From Paucisalibacillus globulus (GTDB lineage Bacteria; Bacillota; Bacilli; Bacillales; Amphibacillaceae), in contig NZ_LT855393.1 in assembly GCF_900184735.1 (NCBI RefSeq), forward strand, positions 124,001 to 188,000: DNA of 64,000 nt, given 5' to 3'. The translations under genes were made by a program, and so were the position numbers. Of this stretch, positions 31,735 through 40,034 are shown piece by piece. A model generated the notes under the pieces. That model was given only the letters and a program-made list of their open reading frames with translations, made no database searches and was not told where the DNA came from. Numbering within the stretch: position 1 is the stretch's first letter; each line of letters begins with the position of its first letter.

Positions 31735-31761
31735 AAAAAGGTGATTCACTCGAATCACCTT
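31735..31761 (-). terminator. Minus-strand hairpin terminator
   Basis: AAGGTGATT and AATCACCTT pair perfectly around six bases. On the minus strand TTTTTCTT follows. It ends the DUF5694 gene. Confidence 0.9.
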
Positions 31762-31816
31762 GCTGAATAATATATTCTTTGAATAATGCTCCACTCTTGT
31801 ATATCCGTCAAAAAAT

Positions 31817-32521
31817 TTAAGACAGATTATGAAGTGGTTGGACAACCTCCCAAAGTTCACTTTCTTCAATAAAATTTGTAACAATAGAAGAGTGCCCAAC
31901 ACCGACAATGAATAAAATACGCTCATCCTCAGAATCAATAAGGCGGGTTAAATTGGCAAACATGATTAGATTCCTTTTATACCACCAACTTAACCAGTTC
32001 ATACCAACATAATTATTTAGATCGCCAATACGCGCAATATTTAAATGAATTTTATGCAACATGTTAACTATGGTGGAATCGTTTATTTCTTTGTAGTAGT
32101 CTATTATACTTTTGTCTTCAGTCAATACAGGGAACTCTATTCCGTCGTATATTTCATTTATAAGTTCTGGTTGATTCTCCTTAGCCCAACTTTCAACTTC
32201 TGAATAATCCATATCTGTATCGCCCATCCAATCAGTCGGATAAATCTGTTTATGTTTCATCTTTACACCTAACCGAAAGGCAACTTGATATATTTCATTC
32301 ATTTCTAATTTGTATGTACCTAGTTTATATTGTTTAAATTTCTCGTTACAAGATTCACTATCTTCTGGCACCATTTCAACTGCAATTTTTGTAGGTTTAA
32401 ACTTTTCTAGTTTGGACACTAATTCCACTATTTCCCTTTGTCTTTTTTCTGAATTTAGCCCCTCATATTCAGACATATGAAAACTTCCAAGCACAAGAAC
32501 TTTCGCCTTTTCCTGTTTCAA
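31817..32521 (-). CDS. DUF5694 domain-containing protein (TraB/ChaN-like)
   Basis: A 234-residue soluble protein: KVLVLGSFHMSEYEG at the start, KFKPTKIAVEMVPED, IYPTDWMGDTDMD and RILFIVGVGHSSIVTNFIEE at the end. The paired GxxH...GxGH pattern is that of the TraB/PrgY/EreA-like fold, of which DUF5694 is a member; the biochemical role is unknown. The start is a TTG at 32521 with AAGGGGG upstream. It is monocistronic with its own terminator. Confidence 0.85.
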   Translation of the reverse strand: MKQEKAKVLVLGSFHMSEYEGLNSEKRQREIVELVSKLEKFKPTKIAVEMVPEDSESCNEKFKQYKLGTYKLEMNEIYQVAFRLGVKMKHKQIYPTDWMGDTDMDYSEVESWAKENQPELINEIYDGIEFPVLTEDKSIIDYYKEINDSTIVNMLHKIHLNIARIGDLNNYVGMNWLSWWYKRNLIMFANLTRLIDSEDERILFIVGVGHSSIVTNFIEESELWEVVQPLHNLS

Positions 32522-32713
32522 TTAAATTCCCCCTTAATTAACTGCCAATTTTTCATACACTAATTCCCAACCCACTTACTTGAACTACCAGACTAACTTA
32601 TTGGATATTATCACCTTACCCCATGTGGGAATTTTTGGTATTAGACCTGGGGATTATTTTCAAATAGGTCTCGATGCTTATTAGCCATTAACGACCCGCT
32701 ACAACTAGAGCGT

Positions 32714-33361
32714 CTAGTCCAATTTCTGGATCTTTGAGTTGGAAATTAAATAAACATTGCCAATAACATCGATTTTGTCTCCTTTTACACGTACAGCGCA
32801 ATCTTTGTTCGATGCATAAATATTTATTTCTTCTGATAGGGGAGATAGTTCGCTTTGAACCAGTGCCATGTTATTTTCCAGGTCAAAATGAGACATGACG
32901 GAAAAATTGTCAAGGCCGATTCCATCATAAACATGACTAGTTTCCAATTCATCTCCAAGTTTTTTCGAGGATAACCATTTAGCGGACATATTGATTGCTC
33001 CAGCGCTTGCTCCCATTACAACGGCACTGCCTTTTCTAATCGAATCGGATAATTCATACTCCTTCAGAAAACGATGTTGATTAAGAATACTGCCACCCAA
33101 CAAGAAAATTACGGAAGCATTTTGAATTATCGTTTGGGCATCTTCCTTCTGTACGCGGTAATTAATTAAATGATACTCATCAAACTTAATCCCCGCCTGA
33201 TCAAGCCACGAGCGTTCAGTAGCACCATCATCTTCATAAACAGATGGATTCGAACTAATCATAGCAAGTGATTTTCTATCCTTTATATCCTCCTGTAACA
33301 CGTTAGCTAGATTCTCTGGAAAGTATTGTTCAAACCAACCTAAATAATAGTGAGTTTTCAT
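32714..33361 (-). CDS. Peptidase E-like (S51) class I glutamine-amidotransferase-fold protein
   Basis: A 215-residue protein: YHLINYRVQKEDAQ, ASVIFLLGGSILNQHRFLKE and the nucleophile elbow VVMGASAGAINMSAKW (Ser of GASAG), then VMSHFDLENN with the likely His. This is the pattern of peptidase E (Asp-specific dipeptidase) and cyanophycinase relatives. GAGGGGG precedes the ATG. The 190 bases between it and the DUF5694 gene contain only a weak CTAACG-type motif. Confidence 0.86.
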   Translation of the reverse strand: MKTHYYLGWFEQYFPENLANVLQEDIKDRKSLAMISSNPSVYEDDGATERSWLDQAGIKFDEYHLINYRVQKEDAQTIIQNASVIFLLGGSILNQHRFLKEYELSDSIRKGSAVVMGASAGAINMSAKWLSSKKLGDELETSHVYDGIGLDNFSVMSHFDLENNMALVQSELSPLSEEINIYASNKDCAVRVKGDKIDVIGNVYLISNSKIQKLD

Positions 33362-33403
33362 ATGTACCCCCTCAGGTAAATAAAAGATAAAACTTAAAAA
33401 TTA

Positions 33404-33685
33404 TTATTTGTATTTCTCCTTCATAACTGATAATACAATTAAATCAACAATGCCTATGACACCCATGCTGATACAATAGATTAATACTCCTAGGCCCTGG
33501 CTTATTCCATCTGTTTCCGTTAGAAACCACCAAATACTCCCTAGTCCTAAAATAGCAACATTTAGTAAAAACGCCGTTAGAAAGGCTAACCAAAATTTAT
33601 TACTTCGTTTCATTTGAACTCGACCTAAAAGCACAGAAGTAATCAATGAAACAATTATTAATCCGAAATAGATAACTAGTTTCAT
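33404..33685 (-). CDS. Three-helix membrane protein
   Basis: A 93-residue protein from the ATG at 33685 (AGGAGG 7 bases upstream): helices LVIYFGLIIVSLITSVLLG, FWLAFLTAFLLNVAILGLG and LGVLIYCISMGVIGIVDLIVL. A longer frame to 33730 lacks a ribosome site. I recognise no family. It lies just after the RDD gene and just before the peptidase-E gene on the same strand. Confidence 0.65.
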   Translation of the reverse strand: MKLVIYFGLIIVSLITSVLLGRVQMKRSNKFWLAFLTAFLLNVAILGLGSIWWFLTETDGISQGLGVLIYCISMGVIGIVDLIVLSVMKEKYK

Positions 33686-33745
33686 AGTAAGCCTCCTCAT
33701 TTTACCCTCATAGTTTTGATAATTACTCATTTACACAAGTAAAGC

Positions 33746-34243
33746 TTAATGTAACAATACCTTTGTGCCCGCTATCATATCTCCCAAATGGCGTTTATCT
33801 TTTCTGGATAATCCCATACTCAGCAATATTAGTCCAAGTAGGATACCACTATTCATAATCACAATAGCCGTTATCGAGAAATCACTATACATCCCATGAA
33901 TAACACCTATATGTCCTAGCTGCCATGGTAAGAACTTGATGACATTTCTTGTTAAACTTGAACGGTATCTACGCCTTTTATATATTAACTTTAGCCCAGA
34001 TACTCTTTTCCCTACAGATCCATTTTTATAGTAATCTAAATAGCAAAATATTAGGATGATTGGTATTACGGACGTAAATGTGGCTATCAGCTGGGTTTGT
34101 ATTTCTGTATATTCTAGAATTCCGTCCAAAATGAGAAAGGTGATTCCAAGATTAACAATCATCAAGATGAGTAAATAAGCAAGTATGACTAGATAATCAA
34201 TGAACAATTCTTTCAATCTTATTTGAAACGGTATATTATTCAT
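33746..34243 (-). CDS. RDD family membrane protein
   Basis: A 165-residue protein with the RDD hallmarks: an N-terminal Arg (IRLKELFIDYLVI), SVGKRVSGLKL after helix 2, LTRNVIKFLPW, and the C-terminal RHLGDMIAGTKVLL with the conserved Asp. RDD proteins are three- to four-helix membrane proteins, some of which act as Na+/H+ antiporters. CGAGGTGT precedes the ATG. Fifteen bases or so separate it from the following membrane gene. Confidence 0.85.
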   Translation of the reverse strand: MNNIPFQIRLKELFIDYLVILAYLLILMIVNLGITFLILDGILEYTEIQTQLIATFTSVIPIILIFCYLDYYKNGSVGKRVSGLKLIYKRRRYRSSLTRNVIKFLPWQLGHIGVIHGMYSDFSITAIVIMNSGILLGLILLSMGLSRKDKRHLGDMIAGTKVLLH

Positions 34244-34338
34244 GCGACACCTCGCCTAGTTTTTTGACCTTTTTCTATAAACAACCTAATTGTAGGTGGA
34301 TTAGGTTAGTAAAAGTAAGAGAGTAGTTTAATCTTCGC

Positions 34339-34875
34339 TCAATTATGATTAAGATATTCTAAAACAATATCCATTCTCTCTTTTACAGAGTAATCTCCCT
34401 CAATTCTTAACACTGGACAAGATAAGTCAGCCATCCAATACTCATGTAGAGTTCTACTTCTAACTTCCATTCCTGCATGATCGTATAATGAAGCCCACTC
34501 TAAAAATGTTTTCGATTGTTCATGCTTACTACCACCAACTAAAATTTCATTTCCATATCGCTGAAATTCCCTTTGTTTTAATCTTTCAAGCCTAATATCT
34601 TGTGGAACCCATAGAAATATAACAAGGTCAAAATAACTTTTAAAATTATCACCCCAACCACATACTGCACCAGAAAGAATATAATTTTCATTACACAATA
34701 AATCTTTTCCAAGCATCTGTCTTCTTTCAGGTACTGCTCGTTGTTTAGTGAATTTAGTTGTCCAAAAGTAGTCATCGGTATCAAGATATGTATGAGGCAA
34801 AACCTTAGATAATGAAGAACCAAGTGTTGAAGTTCCAGCCCCTGAAGCTCCCATTATGTGTATTTTTTCTTTCAC
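34339..34875 (-). CDS. P-loop NTPase, small nucleotide-kinase-like
   Basis: A 178-residue protein with a Walker A motif HIMGASGAGTSTLG, a LDTDDYFW acidic motif, an LSGAVCGWGD segment and a lid-type basic region (RLERLKQREFQRYG). It is an AAA/adenylate-kinase-type P-loop protein of Bacilli that probably phosphorylates a small molecule. The start is a GTG at 34875 preceded by GGGGGG. The substrate is unknown. Confidence 0.88.
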   Translation of the reverse strand: MKEKIHIMGASGAGTSTLGSSLSKVLPHTYLDTDDYFWTTKFTKQRAVPERRQMLGKDLLCNENYILSGAVCGWGDNFKSYFDLVIFLWVPQDIRLERLKQREFQRYGNEILVGGSKHEQSKTFLEWASLYDHAGMEVRSRTLHEYWMADLSCPVLRIEGDYSVKERMDIVLEYLNHN

Positions 34876-34949
34876 TGTTTACCCCCCATGTAAAGGCTAC
34901 TTTATATGACTAACAGGCTTTCTTATATTTTCTATTCCACTTAACCTAA

Positions 34950-35414
34950 TTACCCCATATCACCAACATATACTTGAGTCTTTGCATGATGAATATCATT
35001 TATTAAGTGAGGGATGATTTTCGATGGATAAAACGGATAGCTACTTAATTCTCCTAAAGGTAGCCATTCTAAAGCTACTTGTTCCGGATCGGTTTCAACA
35101 CCTTTATTGAAACCACTCTCATCTTTTATAGAACAGAGAAAATGATGTACGACTACATGAATATGAGAATCCCATTCCGCATGTTGATGATTTTTACCGA
35201 TATATTCCGATACATGTAGGAGTTCCTTAGCCTCTACTTGTAAACCACTTTCTTCCAAACATTTCCTTACAACTGCTTCTTTTAATGTTTCACCATGTTC
35301 CTGGCCACCTCCAGGCAATATGTACATAATCTTGTTATCATAAGCCACTTTCTTAACGGTTAGGATTTTTTCATTTTTTATAATAACAGCTTGTACTGAA
35401 CTTCTTATTTGCAT
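34950..35414 (-). CDS. Nudix hydrolase with variant box
   Basis: A 154-residue Nudix protein: VQAVIIKNEKILTVKK, then the box GGGQEHGETLKEAVV followed by RKCLEESGL. The consensus REUxEExGU is nearly kept, but the first Glu after Arg is Lys, so activity may be altered; the EE pair is intact. GGGGAG selects the ATG at 35414 over the TTG at 35432. It lies in the minus-strand series beside the P-loop protein. Confidence 0.9.
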   Translation of the reverse strand: MQIRSSVQAVIIKNEKILTVKKVAYDNKIMYILPGGGQEHGETLKEAVVRKCLEESGLQVEAKELLHVSEYIGKNHQHAEWDSHIHVVVHHFLCSIKDESGFNKGVETDPEQVALEWLPLGELSSYPFYPSKIIPHLINDIHHAKTQVYVGDMG

Positions 35415-35477
35415 GATTCTTCTCCCCATCAAGTATTATTTTTCTCCCACTCAATACTCCGTTAGCTTAGAAAGGAT

Positions 35478-35858
35478 TTATTCTGATAGTTCCACAAAGA
35501 ATGCCCTTATATCTTCTGGTAATTCCTCTACTGCAAGTATTTTTAATCGCTCTGTTCCTGGAGATGTCATTACTACGTAAGATTTATCACCATAATCAAA
35601 TAGAGTAAATTGTCCCACCCAATCTGCTGAGTTATTTTGAATATACTTAAAGTCTTCTTCTTTGAACTTATTATCATAACCATCTAAAATATGCTTCTGC
35701 ACTGCCTCAAAATTGTCTGCAAATCTCAGCTCTTGGTATAGTTCTACTGAATTTTTAGGTGTAAAGACATACATATAAAACAGAGACCCACCAACTATCA
35801 ATAAAGCAAATGCTATAAAAGTAACCCAATTTCTAATCGACTTTTTCTTTTTGACCAT
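35478..35858 (-). CDS. Membrane-anchored hypothetical protein
   Basis: A 126-residue protein: a basic N-terminus (KKKKSIRN), one helix (WVTFIAFALLIVGGSLFYMYVF) and a ~90-residue outer domain with a beta-rich end (YVVMTSPGTERLKILAVEELPED). GAAAGGAATAG precedes the ATG. I recognise no named family; the C-terminal layout resembles small Bacillus lipoprotein-like proteins. Confidence 0.65.
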   Translation of the reverse strand: MVKKKKSIRNWVTFIAFALLIVGGSLFYMYVFTPKNSVELYQELRFADNFEAVQKHILDGYDNKFKEEDFKYIQNNSADWVGQFTLFDYGDKSYVVMTSPGTERLKILAVEELPEDIRAFFVELSE

Positions 35859-35930
35859 TTTCTATTCCTTTCACCTCTAACTTTTCTGCTCCCTTAGCAT
35901 CTCCTATAATTTCATAGGTAGAATAAACTT

Positions 35931-36239
35931 CTAATCTACTAACCTACATCTTGCAAAATAAGGTATAAATATTGAAAATAATATAATCAGCGAGATTATT
36001 AATGCTATTACAACAGCAATACTCATCCATATTGATGACCATGACAAGAAATTGTTAATCAACAGAGCTAATTGGTTAGTTAGTACCACAGTGAGTATTG
36101 ATATATATAAAGGAGTAGTTATTTCGTGATGAGACATGCATTGACTACATGTTGCTGTTTTTTGAGGAAACCATAGTGATGTAAAGACTTTTTTCCACTC
36201 AAGATGATGATTACAAGATTTACATTTTGGTGTCTTCAT
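35931..36239 (-). CDS. TIGR04104-type putative zinc-finger membrane protein
   Basis: A 102-residue protein: MKTPKCKSCNHHLEWKKVF, then a second knuckle TCSQC and two or three hydrophobic helices. It is the third member of this family in the window. CAGGAGG precedes the ATG. The C-terminal CRLVD adds an extra Cys. The function is unknown. Confidence 0.86.
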   Translation of the reverse strand: MKTPKCKSCNHHLEWKKVFTSLWFPQKTATCSQCMSHHEITTPLYISILTVVLTNQLALLINNFLSWSSIWMSIAVVIALIISLIILFSIFIPYFARCRLVD

Positions 36240-36281
36240 ATTAACCTCCTGTCACTTCAATTTAGCACGTCAGTAAGAATG

Positions 36282-37028
36282 TTAATCCAAATAATGCCTC
36301 ATCCATACATTAGGTTCCACATAAACACCCTTATTCATTGTCTTATCTATCTCCAGTGGCACTAATCCTTCCTTAATGATATAACCTCCCGAAGAAGGTA
36401 ACCTCATGCCAGTCCACTCTTCCCACTCTTCTATCGTTGCTGGGATTACCATTGATTCCTCTGCCACTTTCATTACCGTTGCACCGTTCTTCGCATGTGT
36501 TCTAATCCAAGGGTCAAAAGGAATCCCATTCTCTCTTATCTAACTAATATAATCTTCCATAGGAATAAGGGGGTAGTTACACTTTAATGATGGCCGTACA
36601 GGTGCTACCATATTTTTCAAATGCCCTTGGATGCCTAAACTTTTCATTTCCTTAACCATCCTGTCACTAAGACCTTCGCATCTATATTCTGGATGGATAA
36701 CTATAGCTAAAGCCGACAATGAATTTGACTGTTTATGATGTTCGTAATCCAATATTCCTTTTTCAAATACACCATCCCATCCAGATGGTAAGCTATCATC
36801 ATTACCATCCCACTCAAAAGGAATGGCATTACCACAAGCAACTGGCTTTGATTCTTCATTTAAGAGTATAAATTGGTATTCAGGAAACCATGCCAGTAAT
36901 TTACCCCAATACTTATCTGCTATGGGATCCTCTCTCATAAAATCTGTCCACCCTATATGATGTAACTTATTTAATTCATTTTCTAAATCTGGACGTTGTT
37001 TTAACGTTACAACAGTATACCTCTCCAT
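36282..37028 (-). pseudogene. GNAT acetyltransferase interrupted by an in-frame amber codon
   Basis: From the ATG at 37028 (AGGAGG upstream) the frame gives 162 residues to EDYIS, then TAG at 36542-36540, and continues in the same frame for 85 further residues (IRENGIPFDPWIRTH ... EEWEEWTGMRLPSSGGY ... YVEPNVWMRHYLD). This long GNAT family normally has Trp directly after that position, and both parts are well conserved, so a TGG-to-TAG change is the simplest explanation. An internal ATG at 36473 restarts only a fragment. The acetyl-CoA loop itself (PEYRCEGLSDRM) is also unusual, with Cys for Gly-type spacing. Confidence 0.85.
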
Positions 37029-37088
37029 AAAGATAACCTCCTAGCATATACATTATTGAACAATTGACCCGTTAGTGAAGAAAAAACC

Positions 37089-37250
37089 TTAGACTTTATA
37101 ACTATCATTTTCTTGCTCTCGCTTCTTTTTCAATTCACTTCTTAATTTCTCCACTCTTTTTAACTTTTTTAAAGTCAGAAGTGATAAAAGAGTAACAACC
37201 ATATATTTTAATAAAATGTCGTCTTGGTTCTGTTGAATAATCTTCTCCAT
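37089..37250 (-). CDS. Tiny membrane protein with basic coiled-coil tail
   Basis: A 53-residue protein from the ATG at 37250 (AGGAGG upstream): MEKIIQQNQDDILLKYMVVT, a hydrophobic stretch VVTLLSLLTL, then a very basic helix (KKLKRVEKLRSELKKKREQE). Its start lies 113 bases downstream of a GTTAGTATT motif. It has no family that I recognise. It may be a membrane-bound small regulator. Confidence 0.58.
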   Translation of the reverse strand: MEKIIQQNQDDILLKYMVVTLLSLLTLKKLKRVEKLRSELKKKREQENDSYKV

Positions 37251-37362
37251 TGTAATCCTCCTTAGTGAGCTTTTATCATTGCACCTTTTAGCGATAGAAT
37301 GGCTACATATATTAAAAACCTAATCTTCTGACTTGAAGTACGTAGTTTAATGCTTTCATCTA

Positions 37363-37380
37363 AATACTAACATAATATTC
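37363..37380 (-). repeat. Recurrent GTTAGTATT motif, copy 5
   Basis: On the minus strand an exact GAATATTATGTTAGTATT follows TTTTTT. It stands between the terminator of the PepSY gene and the tiny membrane gene at 37250. Confidence 0.65.
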
Positions 37381-37404
37381 AAAAAATAAGGTGCGAACTT
37401 AAAC

Positions 37405-37434
37405 AAAAAAAGCGATGTCTTGATAAACATCGCA
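37405..37434 (-). terminator. Minus-strand hairpin terminator
   Basis: GCGATGT and ACATCGC pair around eight bases. The minus-strand side is followed by seven T residues. It ends the PepSY gene. Confidence 0.9.
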
Positions 37435-37458
37435 CCATTTACTGTAATAACAGATCAA

Positions 37459-37707
37459 TTAGTCTAAATCATTTTCTTGTTCGATTTTTAATATCCTTCC
37501 AGACCTTGCCACAATCTCAACCTCAACTATTCTATTATCAGCGGTTAGAATGAATACTTCATAAACTAATACCCCGTTTTCTAAATCCAGATCGACGTGC
37601 ACAACATTCCCAGGCACGCGTTTAAGGGCAATTTCCTGAGCTTGTTGCATCGTCACCCTTTGTCTGTAATTTGGTGTAGGGTTGTTTTGATAATAATTTT
37701 CATACAT
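37459..37707 (-). CDS. PepSY domain protein
   Basis: An 82-residue protein: a short N-terminal QN-rich segment (MYENYYQNNPTPNYRQ) and a full PepSY motif (MQQAQEIALKRVPGNVVHVD, VYEVFILTADNRIVEVEIVA, SGRILKIEQE). PepSY domains inhibit or bind peptidases or act in regulatory small proteins. There is no signal peptide, so it may be cytoplasmic or spore-associated. AAGGAGG precedes the ATG. Confidence 0.9.
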   Translation of the reverse strand: MYENYYQNNPTPNYRQRVTMQQAQEIALKRVPGNVVHVDLDLENGVLVYEVFILTADNRIVEVEIVARSGRILKIEQENDLD

Positions 37708-37844
37708 GTAACATTTCCTCCTTCTTAAAAAGGTTAACTCATTTATCTATATGTATTGGGCATATGATAGGTGCAACATGAGAATTTACTTTTTAAGTTA
37801 GACGAAACTGCTAGTACAAACATGAGTCTTTAAACTTTCTTTTG

Positions 37845-38126
37845 TTAAATCATAACTTCCACGTAATACACTATATATGGTAAAAACCAAAATAAAACAA
37901 GCAAGCCAATGACTGTAAATAAAAGCACCCATACTTTTCTTAACTTTAAATGTACAAAACTAGATATGATGACAAGTAAATTAAAAATAGCAAAAGCCGC
38001 TAACCAAACCCAATCTGTTCTAGACGGATCTGGCTCAGAGATGTTAAATACCACTGCTCCCAACCCAATAAAAGTTGCTAATAGAAATATCAATCCGTGC
38101 ACAACTATCACCGCAATTTTAAACAT
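37845..38126 (-). CDS. Three-helix membrane protein
   Basis: A 93-residue protein with helices FKIAVIVVHGLIFLLATFIG, WLAAFAIFNLLVIISSFV and VWVLLFTVIGLLVLFWFL. GGAAAGG nine bases upstream favours the ATG at 38126 over the GTG at 38135 that overlaps it. I recognise no family. Confidence 0.65.
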   Translation of the reverse strand: MFKIAVIVVHGLIFLLATFIGLGAVVFNISEPDPSRTDWVWLAAFAIFNLLVIISSFVHLKLRKVWVLLFTVIGLLVLFWFLPYIVYYVEVMI

Positions 38127-38316
38127 AAACTTCACCCTTTCCGCACCTAGGTATTGATCTTGTTCAATGACCGCTGGAGGTTCAAGACAGCTGTATCGTT
38201 AGCTACTAAACACTACCATACTATACCAATCATTATATGAACAATTGAACCATAAGGAAAATGAAACCGTAAAAATAGAAAACCATGTCCAACAAGTTGG
38301 ATATGGTTAACATGAA

Positions 38317-38703
38317 TTAATTAAACTCTATAATCTGAATAAGATTACCACATGTATCATTGAAGACAGCTACTGTGTTATCTCCCATCTTTGTCGGCTC
38401 CATCGTAAACTCTACACCATGTTTTACTAATCGTTCATACTCTTTATGAATATCTGTAACACCGAACATGGTAGCTGGGATACCTTGCTCAAGTAATTTA
38501 CTTTGATATTCTTTGGCAACTGGGTTGTCATTTGGTTCGAGTATAAGCTCCGTACCGTCTTGGTTGTCAGGCGAAACAAGCGATATCCACCTAAATTCAC
38601 CAACTGGAATATCGTGTTTTTTTATGAAACCAAGCGTTTCTGAATAAAACTTCAAAGCCTTTTCTTGGTCGTCTACAAATAAACTGGTAACAATAATGTT
38701 CAT
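38317..38703 (-). CDS. VOC family protein
   Basis: A 128-residue single VOC unit: NIIVTSLFVDDQEKALKFYS, LGFIKKHDIPVGEFRWIS and the end VAVFNDTCGNLIQIIEFN. The metal-ligand positions look intact. GGAGGAAA selects the ATG at 38703. It lies about 100 bases after the ArsR-family gene, in the same direction, and the two probably form an autoregulated operon: in other Bacilli such pairs control a glyoxalase-like or START-domain protein. Confidence 0.92.
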   Translation of the reverse strand: MNIIVTSLFVDDQEKALKFYSETLGFIKKHDIPVGEFRWISLVSPDNQDGTELILEPNDNPVAKEYQSKLLEQGIPATMFGVTDIHKEYERLVKHGVEFTMEPTKMGDNTVAVFNDTCGNLIQIIEFN

Positions 38704-38806
38704 ATATTTTTCCTCCAATAATGTTATGTTTTGTTGTGCATAGTCTGTTGTAACTACTGAACTATTCGAATCACATAAAGTAACCTCATCTCGAGTTTCT
38801 TATAAA

Positions 38807-39091
38807 TTACTCCATCCACTCTTTTAATAAGTTCCTAAGTGGTTCGTTGTTGAACAAAAGTACTCGATATTTCCCCTTTCGCTTTGATATTAGTAGGCCT
38901 GCCTCTTCCAAAACAGAAAGATGTTTCGCAATCCCTTGACGAGAAATAGTTAAATTATGATTCATAATAAGCCTTGACGTAAGTTCAAACAACGTCATCT
39001 CATTGCGTTCGGATAGTTCGTCCAATATTAGTCTTCGAGTTGAATCAGCTAGCGCTTTAAATATAGCGTCTCTTTCTTTTTCCTGTTTCAT
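38807..39091 (-). CDS. ArsR-family winged-helix regulator
   Basis: A 94-residue regulator: IFKALADSTRRLILDELSER, then the DNA-recognition helix ISRQGIAKHLSVLEEAGLLI and a beta hairpin KRKGKYRVLLFN. The metal-binding CxC motif of arsenic sensors is absent, so the effector is unknown. It belongs to the SdpR-like class usually paired with AHSA1 or VOC genes. Its promoter carries a perfect dyad at 39105-39149. Confidence 0.93.
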   Translation of the reverse strand: MKQEKERDAIFKALADSTRRLILDELSERNEMTLFELTSRLIMNHNLTISRQGIAKHLSVLEEAGLLISKRKGKYRVLLFNNEPLRNLLKEWME

Positions 39092-39097
39092 GATCTT

Positions 39098-39149
39098 ATT
39101 ATACGCAACCTTTTAGTTGCAAGTCAACAATAAGCAACTAAAAGGTTGC
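39098..39149 (-). promoter_or_regulatory. ArsR-gene promoter with 16-bp dyad operator
   Basis: GCAACCTTTTAGTTGC (39105-39120) and GCAACTAAAAGGTTGC (39134-39149) are perfect inverse complements 13 bases apart. On the minus strand the inner copy lies between TTGACT (39127-39122) and TATAAT (39103-39098), 18 bases apart. Each arm is itself a GCAAC/GTTGC near-palindrome, so two dimers could bind. This is the expected autorepression operator of the ArsR protein. Confidence 0.88.
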
Positions 39150-39204
39150 ACAAAATACAAACGAGGTCACCTTTATTTAAGATGTCCTCGGAAATTTCTA
39201 CCCT

Positions 39205-39408
39205 TTACATATGATTGCTATCATCGCCTATTTTATGCCTTACATCATCCAATGCTTTTTCTGTATAAATTCTTTCTGACTCACTAGCATGTTTGACACC
39301 TTCTTGAAAGTCCGTTTTAATATTCCTTTTCTTTGCTACCCAATCGAATAATAGTCCGATTATCAGTAATCCGCCAAATAAAATCAGCAGAATTATCCAT
39401 AAAGACAT
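39205..39408 (-). CDS. Small single-pass membrane protein
   Basis: A 67-residue protein: one helix (WIILLILFGGLLIIGLLFDW) followed by a charged amphipathic tail (NIKTDFQEGVKHASESERIYTE). TGGAGGTG precedes the ATG. It has no family that I recognise with certainty; the layout is common in small Bacillus membrane proteins. It diverges from nothing and stands alone between the ArsR operator and the DinB gene. Confidence 0.65.
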   Translation of the reverse strand: MSLWIILLILFGGLLIIGLLFDWVAKKRNIKTDFQEGVKHASESERIYTEKALDDVRHKIGDDSNHM

Positions 39409-39528
39409 ATCAACACCTCCAGTTCCTTTAGTTTGTTGACAGGTTAATTAATTTTATAATTTAAACATTCTGTTAATTACAAATAAACTTCTCCTTAATA
39501 ACCTATTTATAAAGACTTATGCCTCCAT

Positions 39529-40023
39529 TTATTCATTTTCTTCTACATCTAGTTTCCAACTGTTTTGCAACTTTCTGATATAAATAATCTGTCCTATATG
39601 ATATGCGTTATGAGTAGACACATTTCCAAGCACTTGCCACCATTTCACATCTTCAGAAAAACCATTTACTTTACTCTCCACCTTTTCTTCCTCTAATAAT
39701 GTTTGCCAAAGCAATAATACCTCTAATAATTGGTCTGTTAAGCGTGCAAATGTATGATTTTCAGGGACTATAAAGCTGTTGTTATTATTTTCTATGGAAG
39801 GAACAGCATCAACATGTGATTTTAGATACCTTGTTTGCCATGTTTGATTCCAATAGAGTAGATGCTGCACAATTTCAGCAATGCTATTACTTTCCTCGTT
39901 TGGCTTCCAAAATGCTTGTTCCTCAGACAATCTCTTTATTGAATGGGTAAAAGGTACGTACCAACTAGGATCATTCGCATTTGCCAACAACTGATCCAAT
40001 AAAACATCTTTTGCATGAACCAT
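39529..40023 (-). CDS. DinB family protein
   Basis: A 164-residue DinB-superfamily protein: QHLLYWNQTWQTRYLK (first His) and GNVSTHNAYHIGQIIYIRKL (the His-x3-His metal pair). It is a four-helix bundle of putative metal-dependent function. AGGAGTGTTG selects the ATG at 40023. It directly follows the membrane gene at 40035, so both are co-transcribed. Confidence 0.9.
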   Translation of the reverse strand: MVHAKDVLLDQLLANANDPSWYVPFTHSIKRLSEEQAFWKPNEESNSIAEIVQHLLYWNQTWQTRYLKSHVDAVPSIENNNNSFIVPENHTFARLTDQLLEVLLLWQTLLEEEKVESKVNGFSEDVKWWQVLGNVSTHNAYHIGQIIYIRKLQNSWKLDVEENE

Positions 40024-40034
40024 AAGCAACACTC

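Noticed and set aside
27575-36239. TIGR04104 zinc-finger genes as toxin or transposition proteins
   Set aside because: They have a zinc ribbon plus membrane helices, each alone with its own ribosome site and no partner gene; no evidence for such roles.
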